This document shows positions 38,406 through 46,009 of a stretch of DNA of 64,000 nt, piece after piece (position 1 is the stretch's first letter; every line of letters starts with the position of its first letter). The notes under the pieces were generated by a model. The model was given only the letters and a program-made list of their open reading frames with translations. It did not search any database and was not told the DNA's origin. Made by a program: the position numbers and the translations under genes. The DNA is from an uncultured Spartobacteria bacterium (GTDB lineage Bacteria; Verrucomicrobiota; Verrucomicrobiia; Chthoniobacterales; JAATET01): positions 359,624 through 423,623 of the forward strand of contig CALLUD010000007.1 in assembly GCA_938011325.1 (NCBI GenBank). Reading direction: 5' to 3'.

Positions 38406-38510
38406 CTGTCGCGAGAGTGGTCAATATTAGCCAGCCCTCGACTGTTTTCCACCCAAACTTTTGTGCAGAGCCGATTCCCCAAGTAATGAAGACGCTGATG
38501 AACTTGACAC

Positions 38511-38531
38511 AAAGGAGGAGCCGTGGCTCCT
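38511..38531 (+). promoter_or_regulatory. Strong Shine-Dalgarno overlapped by a hairpin
   Basis: aaaggagg (38511-38518) is the strongest ribosome site in the area but sits 21 bases before the likely start at 38540. aggagcc (38516-38522) and ggctcct (38525-38531) form a hairpin covering its 3' half. Folding would either hide the site or, by shortening the spacer, bring it nearer the start. A translational control role is an inference. Confidence 0.35.
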
Positions 38532-38539
38532 GTGGCCCG

Positions 38540-39133
38540 ATGAGAATTGCAGCGACCGTGCTGGCCGTGCTGATTGCCGGGGTTTTCGCCGAAGCCCGCG
38601 CGGATCTGGTCTCGGAATTGAGCAAGGAGGAGATTTCGGATCTCAAATCCGGCGACGTGGTGGTCCGGCCAAAGGATAGAGGCGGCGTGTGGCCGGAGTT
38701 GACGGTTTACACCTTGATCAAGGCGCCGGTCTCGACCGTCGAGAAAGTGCTGCGTGATTACGAACACGCGCATGAGTTTCAGGCCGGCCTTGTTTCCGCG
38801 AAGGTGCTCGAACACCCCAGTCCGGACACCTACGTCGTTGAATACACCTCGAAGGTGCCCATCCTGGGCTCGATGTCGAATACCGTTCGCAACACCTTCA
38901 CAAGTGACGATGACGGCGTAAACGTCGCTTGGAACCTGGTAAAATCCTCTTCCGCCGATATTTCCGAGGGCTCGCTGCGGGTCGAGCCGTTCGAGAACGG
39001 GTCGATCATGCGCTACACGAACTACGTGAAGCCGAAGTCCTCCGTGGCCGCGCTCGCGAAGGGCGCCGCTCTCAAAGAGGTGAAAAAGACGGTTAACGAG
39101 ATCAAGACCGAGGCCGAAAAGCGCGCCAAGTAA
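38540..39133 (+). CDS. Exported SRPBCC (START-like) protein
   Basis: A 197-residue protein with a signal peptide (MRIAATVLAVLIAGVFAEARA) and an SRPBCC/polyketide-cyclase-like domain: WPELTVYTLIKAPVSTVEKV, LRDYEHAHEF, and the closing long helix AKGAALKEVKKTVNEIK. SRPBCC domains bind hydrophobic ligands in a deep pocket; export to the periplasm hints at lipid or pigment handling, but this is inference. The STAS gene starts at the base after its stop, so the two are cotranscribed. Confidence 0.8.
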   Translation: MRIAATVLAVLIAGVFAEARADLVSELSKEEISDLKSGDVVVRPKDRGGVWPELTVYTLIKAPVSTVEKVLRDYEHAHEFQAGLVSAKVLEHPSPDTYVVEYTSKVPILGSMSNTVRNTFTSDDDGVNVAWNLVKSSSADISEGSLRVEPFENGSIMRYTNYVKPKSSVAALAKGAALKEVKKTVNEIKTEAEKRAK

Positions 39134-40417
39134 ATGGCCGGCCTGGAAGTCGATGTCATTGGCGCGACGCTGGTGGTAAAGCCCAGCGGGCGCCTCGATG
39201 CCCACAACAGCAACGAGGTGCTGGCGGTCACGCAGGAGCGCTACGAATCGCAGGCGCTCCACCTCGTCGTAAACCTCGAAAACGTCTCGTATCTCAGCAG
39301 TGCGAGCCTGCGCGCCTTTTTGCAGCTCAATCGTCAGGCCGCGCGCCTTGGCGGCCAGTTCGCGCTGGCGGGGGTGCAGCCGTATTGCCGGGAGGTGATC
39401 CGCATTTCCGGGCTCGATGGCGCCCTGCCGATTTTCGAGACCGGAGCGGAGGCGCTTGCGGCGTTCGAGCCCGGTGTCGAGCCTCGCGAAATGCCTTGCG
39501 GCACCTTTACTTTCCAGCCGGGGAGTGACGAGCCGGGTTATGTCGAGGTGCTTGGTCACATCGACGACGTGCTGGAAAGCCGGGTGACCGCCGACAAGCT
39601 CCACGCAAAGAAATTTTCCGCGAAGGGATTTTCACTCGGACTGGGCGGGCTGGGGCCGTCCGACGCCGAGGTGCTTCCGCTGATTGGGGAGATGATGACC
39701 ATCGGCGGGACCATGGTGTGGCTGCCCACGGATGGAAACGACACGCCCGATTTCCTCGTGCCAAAGGCCGACAGCGACCTGGTGACGATTCGCACGGCGT
39801 TCAACGCATCGTTGAGCGGGCCGTTTGGGGAGTTCGTCCAGTTCCGGGCCGCACGACCGGAGGGAGCCACGTTGACGGAGATCTTTCGCGCCATTTTCGA
39901 TCTCGCGAAGGAACGCCGGCCGGACTTCCATGGTGGCGTGGGACTGGCGATGCGGGCGGATCTCGGCGCGGTTTACGGCTCTGGGGTGACAAAGGCGCCG
40001 ATTGCCGAAAATGCTCCCAAGAACGGGAAGCGCATCATCGATCCGGAGAATTTCAACGAGTGGTTCGAGGTCGATCGCGAGCCACGCCATCGCGAGGTGA
40101 CGGGTCTCGTGACCGCGGTGGGCATGGATTTGCGTTCGGACCTCAGCGCCTACAACCAGGATGCGCTGAACGCGGCATTTTACAGCAACCCCGCGAACGC
40201 GCCGGAGGCCGACTGCCTGTTGCACAGCCACGGGGTCCTGTTCAGCGCAATGCCATTTCCCGATCCGCCACGCGAACTCTCACGCGAGATCGAGGCGGTC
40301 GTCGAGGAGGGCGATTTCATCGACATGCGGCACCTGTTCGACCGGACGACGGTCACCCGCGCCCTCATCGGCCTCATCTACGTGCAGGACTTCCGTCCGG
40401 ATCGCGAGACGGCTTAG
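39134..40417 (+). CDS. STAS-domain protein with a large uncharacterised C-terminal domain
   Basis: Residues 1-105 form a STAS (anti-sigma-factor antagonist) domain: GATLVVKPSGRLDAHNS, then NLENVSYLSSASLRAF with candidate phospho-Ser in the SSAS turn, then LALAGVQPY-type strands. Residues about 115-427 are a domain I do not recognise (FSAKGFSLGLGGLGP, GEMMTIGGTMVWLPTDG, LFSAMPFPDPP, DMRHLFDRTTVTRALIGLIY). It has no signal peptide. It directly abuts the exported SRPBCC gene, an odd pairing. It could act in a partner-switching pathway with a distant anti-sigma kinase. Confidence 0.78.
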   Translation: MAGLEVDVIGATLVVKPSGRLDAHNSNEVLAVTQERYESQALHLVVNLENVSYLSSASLRAFLQLNRQAARLGGQFALAGVQPYCREVIRISGLDGALPIFETGAEALAAFEPGVEPREMPCGTFTFQPGSDEPGYVEVLGHIDDVLESRVTADKLHAKKFSAKGFSLGLGGLGPSDAEVLPLIGEMMTIGGTMVWLPTDGNDTPDFLVPKADSDLVTIRTAFNASLSGPFGEFVQFRAARPEGATLTEIFRAIFDLAKERRPDFHGGVGLAMRADLGAVYGSGVTKAPIAENAPKNGKRIIDPENFNEWFEVDREPRHREVTGLVTAVGMDLRSDLSAYNQDALNAAFYSNPANAPEADCLLHSHGVLFSAMPFPDPPRELSREIEAVVEEGDFIDMRHLFDRTTVTRALIGLIYVQDFRPDRETA

Positions 40418-40423
40418 CACTTC

Positions 40424-41092
40424 TCAGGACACGAGGAGGTTGGTGCATTCGCAAAGCCGCAGGAAATCGCTCCATTTCAAATTCAGCTCCGGGTCGAACT
40501 CTTCGATTGTGCGCAGGGTCGACTGGGCAATCTGCTCTTCCGCGCGACTTAGAAAACGGCTTACGCGGCTTTCATGCCAGCCCCAAATGGTGGCGATTTC
40601 ACGCTGTGTCAATCCGTGCAAATGGACGAGCTGGAGCATCACGATCTCCTCGGCTCCGCACGCCGCGCATGCCTCGCGGAGCGCTTTTTCAAGTGCGGCG
40701 AGCAATTCAGGGTCGACCAGAGAATCCCGGTAGTCCCGTTCGATTTTGATCGACTGGCTGATCTGCTCGTGAGCGCGCACACAGACTTTGCGATGGCGAC
40801 GATAGGAGATCCATCGGTTGACCACGATGGCGGTGAGCCAGGAACGCAAAGAGGACTCCCCGTTATAGAGTTCGAACAAGGCGGCTCGGTCGGAACTTGA
40901 TACCACGCAATCAGCCCACAAGGATCCAAGCGCATCATCGCTTTCACTCTCAGTCGCTCCGTAGGAGAACAGGACGCTCTTGAGATAAGACGTATGTTCG
41001 GCCTGAAGCGTGCGAATAGCCGACTCCTCGCCTTGAAGGCAACGTTGCACCAAATCGATTTCGTAAAACTGGGCGGAACTCTCCCGAATCAT
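40424..41092 (-). CDS. ECF-like sigma factor
   Basis: A 222-residue sigma-70-family protein. Region 2 covers about residues 8-95 (IDLVQRCLQGEESAIRTLQ, then SSLRSWLTAIVVNRWISYRR). Region 4 has a helix-turn-helix, GLTQREIATIWGWHESRVSR. Length and two-region layout fit ECF or ECF-like sigma factors. I chose the ATG at 41092 because the upstream in-frame residues are not family-like. No cognate anti-sigma factor is obvious; the small divergent ORF at 41193 is a candidate. The subtilase operon ends on the same strand about 630 bases upstream of its start. Confidence 0.83.
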   Translation of the reverse strand: MIRESSAQFYEIDLVQRCLQGEESAIRTLQAEHTSYLKSVLFSYGATESESDDALGSLWADCVVSSSDRAALFELYNGESSLRSWLTAIVVNRWISYRRHRKVCVRAHEQISQSIKIERDYRDSLVDPELLAALEKALREACAACGAEEIVMLQLVHLHGLTQREIATIWGWHESRVSRFLSRAEEQIAQSTLRTIEEFDPELNLKWSDFLRLCECTNLLVS

Positions 41093-41192
41093 CCGGGGCA
41101 ATACAAAAATTATTTGGGTGTCGGGAAAAGGCAAATTCCGTGCCAACGAAATCTTTTGCAAATGCCCTGCCTTGACGCGTAATAGAGGTGTA

Positions 41193-41426
41193 TTGAACGC
41201 CCGATTTGCGAGCTTGCTCCAGCTTCTTGAGAAGCTGGGCGGAGAAGTGAGGGGGAGGCATTCCTCCCGCCCCCCGCAGGATGTGGAGAAGCTCATCCGC
41301 GAGTTAATTGAAGGAAAACTGTCTCCCGATCAACGGGTGCGCGTTTGTGAGATTCTTCGCGAGCAGCCGGGGTGGGTGGGTTGGGTTGCCGAGCAGATCA
41401 AGAGCCAAAGAAAGAGATCACGTTAA
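41193..41426 (+). CDS. Small unknown protein divergent from the sigma factor
   Basis: A possible 77-residue protein starting at TTG 41193 with agagg upstream; an in-frame ATG at 41118 would add 25 unconvincing residues. The sequence is helical (ASLLQLLEKLGGEVRG, DVEKLIRELIEGKLSPDQRV, then RVCEILREQPGWVGWVAEQI) and ends in a basic tail. There is no zinc-binding His/Cys motif or membrane helix of classical anti-sigma factors. Position opposite a sigma gene makes a regulatory partner possible, but the evidence is weak. Confidence 0.45.
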   Translation: MNARFASLLQLLEKLGGEVRGRHSSRPPQDVEKLIRELIEGKLSPDQRVRVCEILREQPGWVGWVAEQIKSQRKRSR

Positions 41427-41578
41427 GGTCTTTTCTTCTTCCTCTTTCCAAGACTTGACGTCGTGGTGGGGACGGTAAGGTGTGGGAACGAGCGCTCTCG
41501 GGAGACAGCCTTGGTCGCACCTATGTCCCGGCATGGTGTATTTCCGGGAAGTTCTGATTTAGCGTGAAATGAAAACGA

Positions 41579-41632
41579 GGAAGCGCCCCTCGACAACCCT
41601 GCAGGGTTTGCACCGAGTCGAGGAGCGCTTCC
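41579..41632 (-). terminator. Long nested hairpin, probable terminator of the subtilase operon
   Basis: ggaagcgc (41579-41586) and cctcgac (41588-41594) pair with gtcgagg (41617-41623) and gcgcttcc (41625-41632). A second palindrome aaccctgcagggtt (41595-41608) lies in the loop. On the minus strand the stem is followed by ctcgttttcatttc. It lies 88 bases past the stop of the kexin-type subtilase gene. The rest of the 293-base gap (41427-41719) shows nothing I can name. Confidence 0.6.
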
Positions 41633-41719
41633 GAACCGCCTGCCTATTGGATACGCGCGAATTTCTGAGCCTTGCAGAAATGGCGGATCTTTTGCAGACG
41701 GGTGCCATGAATGCCGGTT

Positions 41720-44140
41720 CTATCGCGAACCAGGGGTCGGTGAAGTTGGGGGCCGTCGCAACACCGTTACCCTTGCCACTCGCGATGGATTGCCGGCTGC
41801 ATCGATGGCACGAACCTGAACAACTGTGCGCCGCTTGGTCAGGGGAGCTTTGAATTTCCAAGACCTGCCCCCTTTGGCGAGTTGCCAGGGTCCCTTGGCT
41901 TTCCATTCCACGCGGTCGAGTTCTACGTCGTCGCTTGCGGTTCCCTGTATCAGAATCTTTTTCTTTGGCGTGCTTAACTTTTTGCCGGTCGATACGACGA
42001 GAGTGGGGGGGATATTATCGAGGACGGTGGTTCCTTCCGTTCCATACAATGTCAAACGGGCATTTGTGAGGATGCCGGCGTCGAGGCCAGCAAGGTCGTA
42101 GACCTTGAGCGTCCAGGTTCCGTTGGGATTCTCTCCCCAGTTGTGGACCGACATGAATGTTGCACCCAGATAGCCGTCGGTGCTGTCTGCGAAACGTTGA
42201 TTGACCAGTCGACTCTTGGTGCCCGAGGGAGAGATCAGCTCGATCTCAATGTCGCCGATATATTGATGTTCCATATTGATCGTCACCTCGACGTGCTCGA
42301 CCCGGGTGATGGATGTGTTGACTGAAACAGGGAGCGTTGAACCGGCGTTCGAGTTGTTCGGAACAAAGACAGGAACTCCGGGGAAATTGGCTGACCATTG
42401 ACGTTGGGGACCAAGGTTGCTCCAGTTTGCCGCTGCTTGCACCGCCGCCGCAGCATCCACCAGCCCCGCTCCGTAATAGTAATTGAAGTGAAGTCCGGCA
42501 GCGTTGGTGATCCAGTTCGGATGTGTTGGGTCATTCTTTCGCGCGGTTCGCATGAGGATTTCCTGCACGTCGCGCCAGCCAAGATTCGGATTGCGGGCAA
42601 GCATAAGAGCAACTGCTCCTGCTACCTGTGGTGCGGTGGACGATGTGCCGCCGAAGTCGAATGTATAGTTGCCGGAACTGTAGCCGTCTTCTCCGGTGAG
42701 GTCAGTGGTCGTGGAGGCATCCACAGCGCAGACCACGAGATTGGTGCCCGGAGAGGAGTAGACCCATCGCCCCCTGTCATCCACGGCACTTACGGCGATC
42801 GTATAAATGGAACTCGCGCGACCATCGAGGTTGGAGTTGCCATAAGCGGCGCCGTAATCCTCGTCGTAACCTTGGTTGCCACCGGCGATCACGTAGATCG
42901 TGCCTCGTCCACCCCGGCCGTCCCGGGCGCCGGCTTCGAGTGCGGTGCGCGTGATGGCATAGGTCTCGAGGTGAACTGCCTGATTCGCGGAGCCGTAGCT
43001 CATGGATTTGATCTGGATGGCATCTGGTTCCCACCCCATAGCCAGGGCCTCCTGAAGAGGAGAAAAGTAGAAAAAGCCGTCCTCGTCCTCCTCGGCCAGG
43101 CGGATGCCGGCGATGCGTGCCTCGGGAGCAACTCCGCAGATTCCAATTGAGTTAAACCCAACTCCTGCGGCAATCCCCGCACAGGCGGTCCCATGAGCTT
43201 CAAATGTATATTCTGGTGACGGGTCGGGATCGTCGTCGAAGAAGTCCCGCGAAACATCGAATCGCGCATTTCCCACGAGATCGGGGTGCGAGAGTTCGAC
43301 GCCCGAATCGACAATGCCGATGGTGACTCCTCGGCCGCGACCGGGATCCGTATCGGCGATCTTGTTCCAAACTTCTGTGACGTTGAGATCAATTCCTCGT
43401 GTTCCTCCGAATTGCCCGGTATTCTGGAGATGGATCTGATCCTCGAAGAGCGGATCGTTGGGAATAATGTGAGGGGTGTGTGCACGGGCGATTTGTGGTG
43501 CTACATGGGCGACCCCGGGAAGCGCGCTGATCGCCGTGCCGATATCCAGCGCGGTGTTCGGAATTGAGGTCACAACGCGGAACAGGTTCCCCCCGAAGGG
43601 AAGTTTTTCCACCGACTTGACACCCGGAACGGCCTTCAAACTGGCAATAGCTCGAGGTTCGATCTCGACGAGGATATCGTCCGTGAGAATCCCGCGGTGC
43701 TCGGAGTTGCGTTCCGCTCCATCTTTGTAGAGGACGAAGCTGGCTTTTTCCGCTGAACCGGACTCCACGAAACGTCGTGCATATTCCGCCAGCTGGGGGA
43801 CGGAGTTCTGAACGGGAATGCTAAGCAGCTCGAGACCGCTGGCGTTTTTCACCATTAGTTCGTCCATGGCGAGCGTCCATCGATGCATCTGCTCGCCGTC
43901 TTGGATGGTCCAGGTAAACGGTTCGAGTGTGGACGCGTGTAACGAAGCGAACGGTGTGAAGAGAGAAAAAAGCAGGCAACAAGCGCCTGCCAAAGCCGAC
44001 CGGGCTATCCGGATACGAGGCGAAGATGTTGGGTGATGGCTTGGGGAACGGCGGCTGATAAAAGTCGCAGGAGTTCCGGCCGGTGAGGATGGTGTTGAAG
44101 TGGCAGATGTCATCGGGTGCATATCCGAAATACGCGCCAA
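41720..44140 (-). CDS. Exported kexin-type S8 subtilase with P-domain
   Basis: An 806-residue protein. A hydrophobic export segment (about 48-69, ALAGACCLLFSLFTPFASLHA) follows an unusually long polar N-terminus, so the true start may be downstream. A pro-region covers about 70-240. The S8 catalytic domain has Asp278 (GIVDSGVELSHPDL), His316 (EAHGTACAGI), oxyanion Asn422 (IAGGNQGYDED) and Ser500 (GGTSSTAPQVAGAVAL). A proprotein-convertase P-domain covers about 585-700 (RVEHVEVTINMEHQYIGDIE, HNWGENPNGTWTLKVYD), followed by a beta C-terminal segment. Kexins cut surface or secreted proteins. It is the last gene of the eight-gene operon, 68 bases after the small subtilase. Confidence 0.9.
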   Translation of the reverse strand: MARISDMHPMTSATSTPSSPAGTPATFISRRSPSHHPTSSPRIRIARSALAGACCLLFSLFTPFASLHASTLEPFTWTIQDGEQMHRWTLAMDELMVKNASGLELLSIPVQNSVPQLAEYARRFVESGSAEKASFVLYKDGAERNSEHRGILTDDILVEIEPRAIASLKAVPGVKSVEKLPFGGNLFRVVTSIPNTALDIGTAISALPGVAHVAPQIARAHTPHIIPNDPLFEDQIHLQNTGQFGGTRGIDLNVTEVWNKIADTDPGRGRGVTIGIVDSGVELSHPDLVGNARFDVSRDFFDDDPDPSPEYTFEAHGTACAGIAAGVGFNSIGICGVAPEARIAGIRLAEEDEDGFFYFSPLQEALAMGWEPDAIQIKSMSYGSANQAVHLETYAITRTALEAGARDGRGGRGTIYVIAGGNQGYDEDYGAAYGNSNLDGRASSIYTIAVSAVDDRGRWVYSSPGTNLVVCAVDASTTTDLTGEDGYSSGNYTFDFGGTSSTAPQVAGAVALMLARNPNLGWRDVQEILMRTARKNDPTHPNWITNAAGLHFNYYYGAGLVDAAAAVQAAANWSNLGPQRQWSANFPGVPVFVPNNSNAGSTLPVSVNTSITRVEHVEVTINMEHQYIGDIEIELISPSGTKSRLVNQRFADSTDGYLGATFMSVHNWGENPNGTWTLKVYDLAGLDAGILTNARLTLYGTEGTTVLDNIPPTLVVSTGKKLSTPKKKILIQGTASDDVELDRVEWKAKGPWQLAKGGRSWKFKAPLTKRRTVVQVRAIDAAGNPSRVARVTVLRRPPTSPTPGSR

Positions 44141-44208
44141 TTTGCGCGTCTTGCAGAGATTGTCCGGCGAAGGGCCGAAAGGCTGGTCGTAATAGAGACG
44201 GCAACTGA

Positions 44209-44958
44209 TCAGTCTGCGACTTGCCGGAGCAGCGCCTTGACCAAATGCACGTCGCGAAGCGGATGCACCGAAAGAAGTCTGGCCAGTAGGCCGGAAAGAT
44301 GTGCCGCGGCGAAACTGCTGCCTGTCATTGTGCGGTGGCTGGAGTCCCGCCAGGGGACACGAACATTTTCGCCCTGTGCGGAAAATTCAACAATCCCCTC
44401 GCCATTGCGAGCAAGCTGCAGAGGTGTGCGTGGGGCGGCGTGACAATCCACACCGAGAACGCTTGTAAAGTGTGCCGGCCATTCCGGATTGCGAGATATG
44501 TTGCGAGTGCCTGCTGCCACTACATGAATCCCGGCGAGCGCGGCCCGGTCCACCCAGTCTTTGTAAATCGGCAGGTGTCCCGGAAGCATGCAGGCGAAGC
44601 TGCAATTCAAGAGGTGATAACCTCTTGAGATGGCTTCTTGTGCGGCGCAGGCAACGGCAGCTGTGCGCGCGTTGAGGTTCGGGCCAAGCACGCGAAAACT
44701 GCCGATTTCCGCTCCGGGAGCGACCTTCCAAAGGATTCCAGCCAGTGCTGTTCCATGGCCATAACGATCCACTCCATTTCCGGGTTGGGGAGATGATGCC
44801 GGTGACGACTCGAAGTTTATGTCGTCGCTCAGCGACCGGCCCATGAAATCTGGATGGGTGATCTCGATTCCGGAATCGAGCACAGCGATACGGACTCCGT
44901 GGCCGTCTCCGTGGGCAATGGCGCTACGCGCTTCTGCCGGGGTGATCCAGAGGTTCAC
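44209..44958 (-). CDS. Small cytoplasmic S8 subtilase with altered oxyanion site
   Basis: A 249-residue subtilase of catalytic-domain size with no signal peptide or propeptide. The triad is Asp28 (IAVLDSGIEITHPD), His68 (DRYGHGTALAGI) and Ser215 (MTGSSFAAAHLSG). The oxyanion-hole Asn, normally in AAGN, is replaced: the sequence reads VVAAGTRNISRNPEWPAHF, with Thr151 at that place and Asn153 two residues on. It starts at a GTG whose last bases overlap the TGA of the GAF gene (44955-44958), so the two are translationally coupled. It should act inside the cell, possibly gated by the GAF partner. Confidence 0.82.
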   Translation of the reverse strand: MNLWITPAEARSAIAHGDGHGVRIAVLDSGIEITHPDFMGRSLSDDINFESSPASSPQPGNGVDRYGHGTALAGILWKVAPGAEIGSFRVLGPNLNARTAAVACAAQEAISRGYHLLNCSFACMLPGHLPIYKDWVDRAALAGIHVVAAGTRNISRNPEWPAHFTSVLGVDCHAAPRTPLQLARNGEGIVEFSAQGENVRVPWRDSSHRTMTGSSFAAAHLSGLLARLLSVHPLRDVHLVKALLRQVAD

Positions 44959-45449
44959 CGGTGATCCATTTGTCGCTCGAGATCGCGGACTGCGGCGGTT
45001 ACCCTTGCGAGGTCGGCAGCGGAGAATGGAGCGGGATCTGGCGCGGAAGGGGTCGCTGGCTTGAGCTTCACACACGAAACGACTCCGCGTTCCGCTCTCC
45101 TGAAGTGCAGCGGCACTGCGATCATTGCGCAGGTCAAAAGGCCAAGATGGCGGTCGAGTGTTGGGTCCTGGCCCGCGTTTCGGTAGATGCCGTTTTCACA
45201 AATAGCCTGTCCGGTCACGCACACGAGACTGACGAGACCTGCATTGAGTGGTTGCCGGTGGTGATTGACGATTCGGTGCGCGTTGGGCCCGGAATTCCAA
45301 ACTGGCACCAGCGCCGTCTGCGCTTCGTCGAGAAGCCAGAGTGTGCCTTCATCGGCACCAACGACTGCAAAGACTTCGCAGAGCAGGGTCTCCTCGCACC
45401 TGGAGAAGGCCATGTCGTGAAGTTGAAAGAGCGTTGATGCCGAGGACAC
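44955..45449 (-). CDS. GAF-domain protein coupled to the small subtilase
   Basis: A 164-residue single GAF domain: ETLLCEVFAVVGADEGTLWL at the start, then LVPVWNSGPNAHRIVNHHRQ, SLVCVTGQAICENGIYRNAG and AMIAVPLHFRRAERGVVSCV, with a C-terminal helix. GAF domains bind small molecules such as cyclic nucleotides, haem or tetrapyrroles; no ligand-specific motif is visible. No catalytic or DNA-binding domain is attached. Its stop overlaps the start of the subtilase gene. With the cyclase-like regulator three genes upstream, a cyclic-nucleotide link is tempting but unproven. Confidence 0.78.
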   Translation of the reverse strand: MSSASTLFQLHDMAFSRCEETLLCEVFAVVGADEGTLWLLDEAQTALVPVWNSGPNAHRIVNHHRQPLNAGLVSLVCVTGQAICENGIYRNAGQDPTLDRHLGLLTCAMIAVPLHFRRAERGVVSCVKLKPATPSAPDPAPFSAADLARVTAAVRDLERQMDHR

Positions 45450-45490
45450 GTTCCAGCGAGGCGCCGTTGGGCCACAAATGTCAAGTGGGC

Positions 45491-46009
45491 CTACGGATTG
45501 TAGGGGCTGTCGATATTGTAGATGATCCCGGTTTCGTAATCGCCGCTTTTTCCGAGGAGGACGAGCAGGCAGTCTCCCATCTCATCTTCCAGGAACATGT
45601 CACTTTTCAGCTTGAAGGTTACTGTTTTCGGCACGCCTTTCTCCACCGTGTAGGTTTCGCTGCCATCGAAACGACCATTCGTCGTATGGAAGTATGATGA
45701 GCTCACAGGCCCTACGAGTGCGAGGGTGTAGCCTCCCTGAACCGACTGGACATGAGCAAAGTAGGCCCGAATCGTAATATCCACGCTGCTTGGGCCGGAC
45801 GGTAGAATTAGCGAAAACTGGGTGTCTTGACCGGGAGTTGCGAGATCGCTCTTGCGGATCAAGTCCACCGGGCCGTTGACCGTGTAAAGTGGCGCGATAT
45901 CGGTGAGTATGCCTTGTGCCTGTGTCTTTTGCCGTGTCGTTGTGCAGGCTGACAAAATGACGACGAAGACGGCGAGGATGCCGTGAAGGATATATTTTGC
46001 TTTTCTCAT
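45491..46009 (-). CDS. Operon lipoprotein of unknown function
   Basis: A 172-residue lipoprotein: MRKAKYILHGILAVFVVILSAC with lipobox LSAC (Cys22). The mature part is beta-rich (DTQFSLILPSGPSSVDITIR, AYFAHVQSVQGGYTLALVG, YTVEKGVPKTVTFKLKSDM) with no recognised domain. Its ATG overlaps the stop of the ATPase gene (ATGA at 46006-46009), which fixes the start. It probably sits in the periplasm or outer membrane and may link the regulator genes to the surface proteins of the operon. Confidence 0.78.
   Translation of the reverse strand: MRKAKYILHGILAVFVVILSACTTTRQKTQAQGILTDIAPLYTVNGPVDLIRKSDLATPGQDTQFSLILPSGPSSVDITIRAYFAHVQSVQGGYTLALVGPVSSSYFHTTNGRFDGSETYTVEKGVPKTVTFKLKSDMFLEDEMGDCLLVLLGKSGDYETGIIYNIDSPYNP

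Noticed and set aside
41569..41853. A 94-codon plus-strand frame downstream of the small ORF at 41193
   Set aside because: It runs through the terminator hairpin and into the antisense of the kexin-type gene; the translation has no recognisable features.
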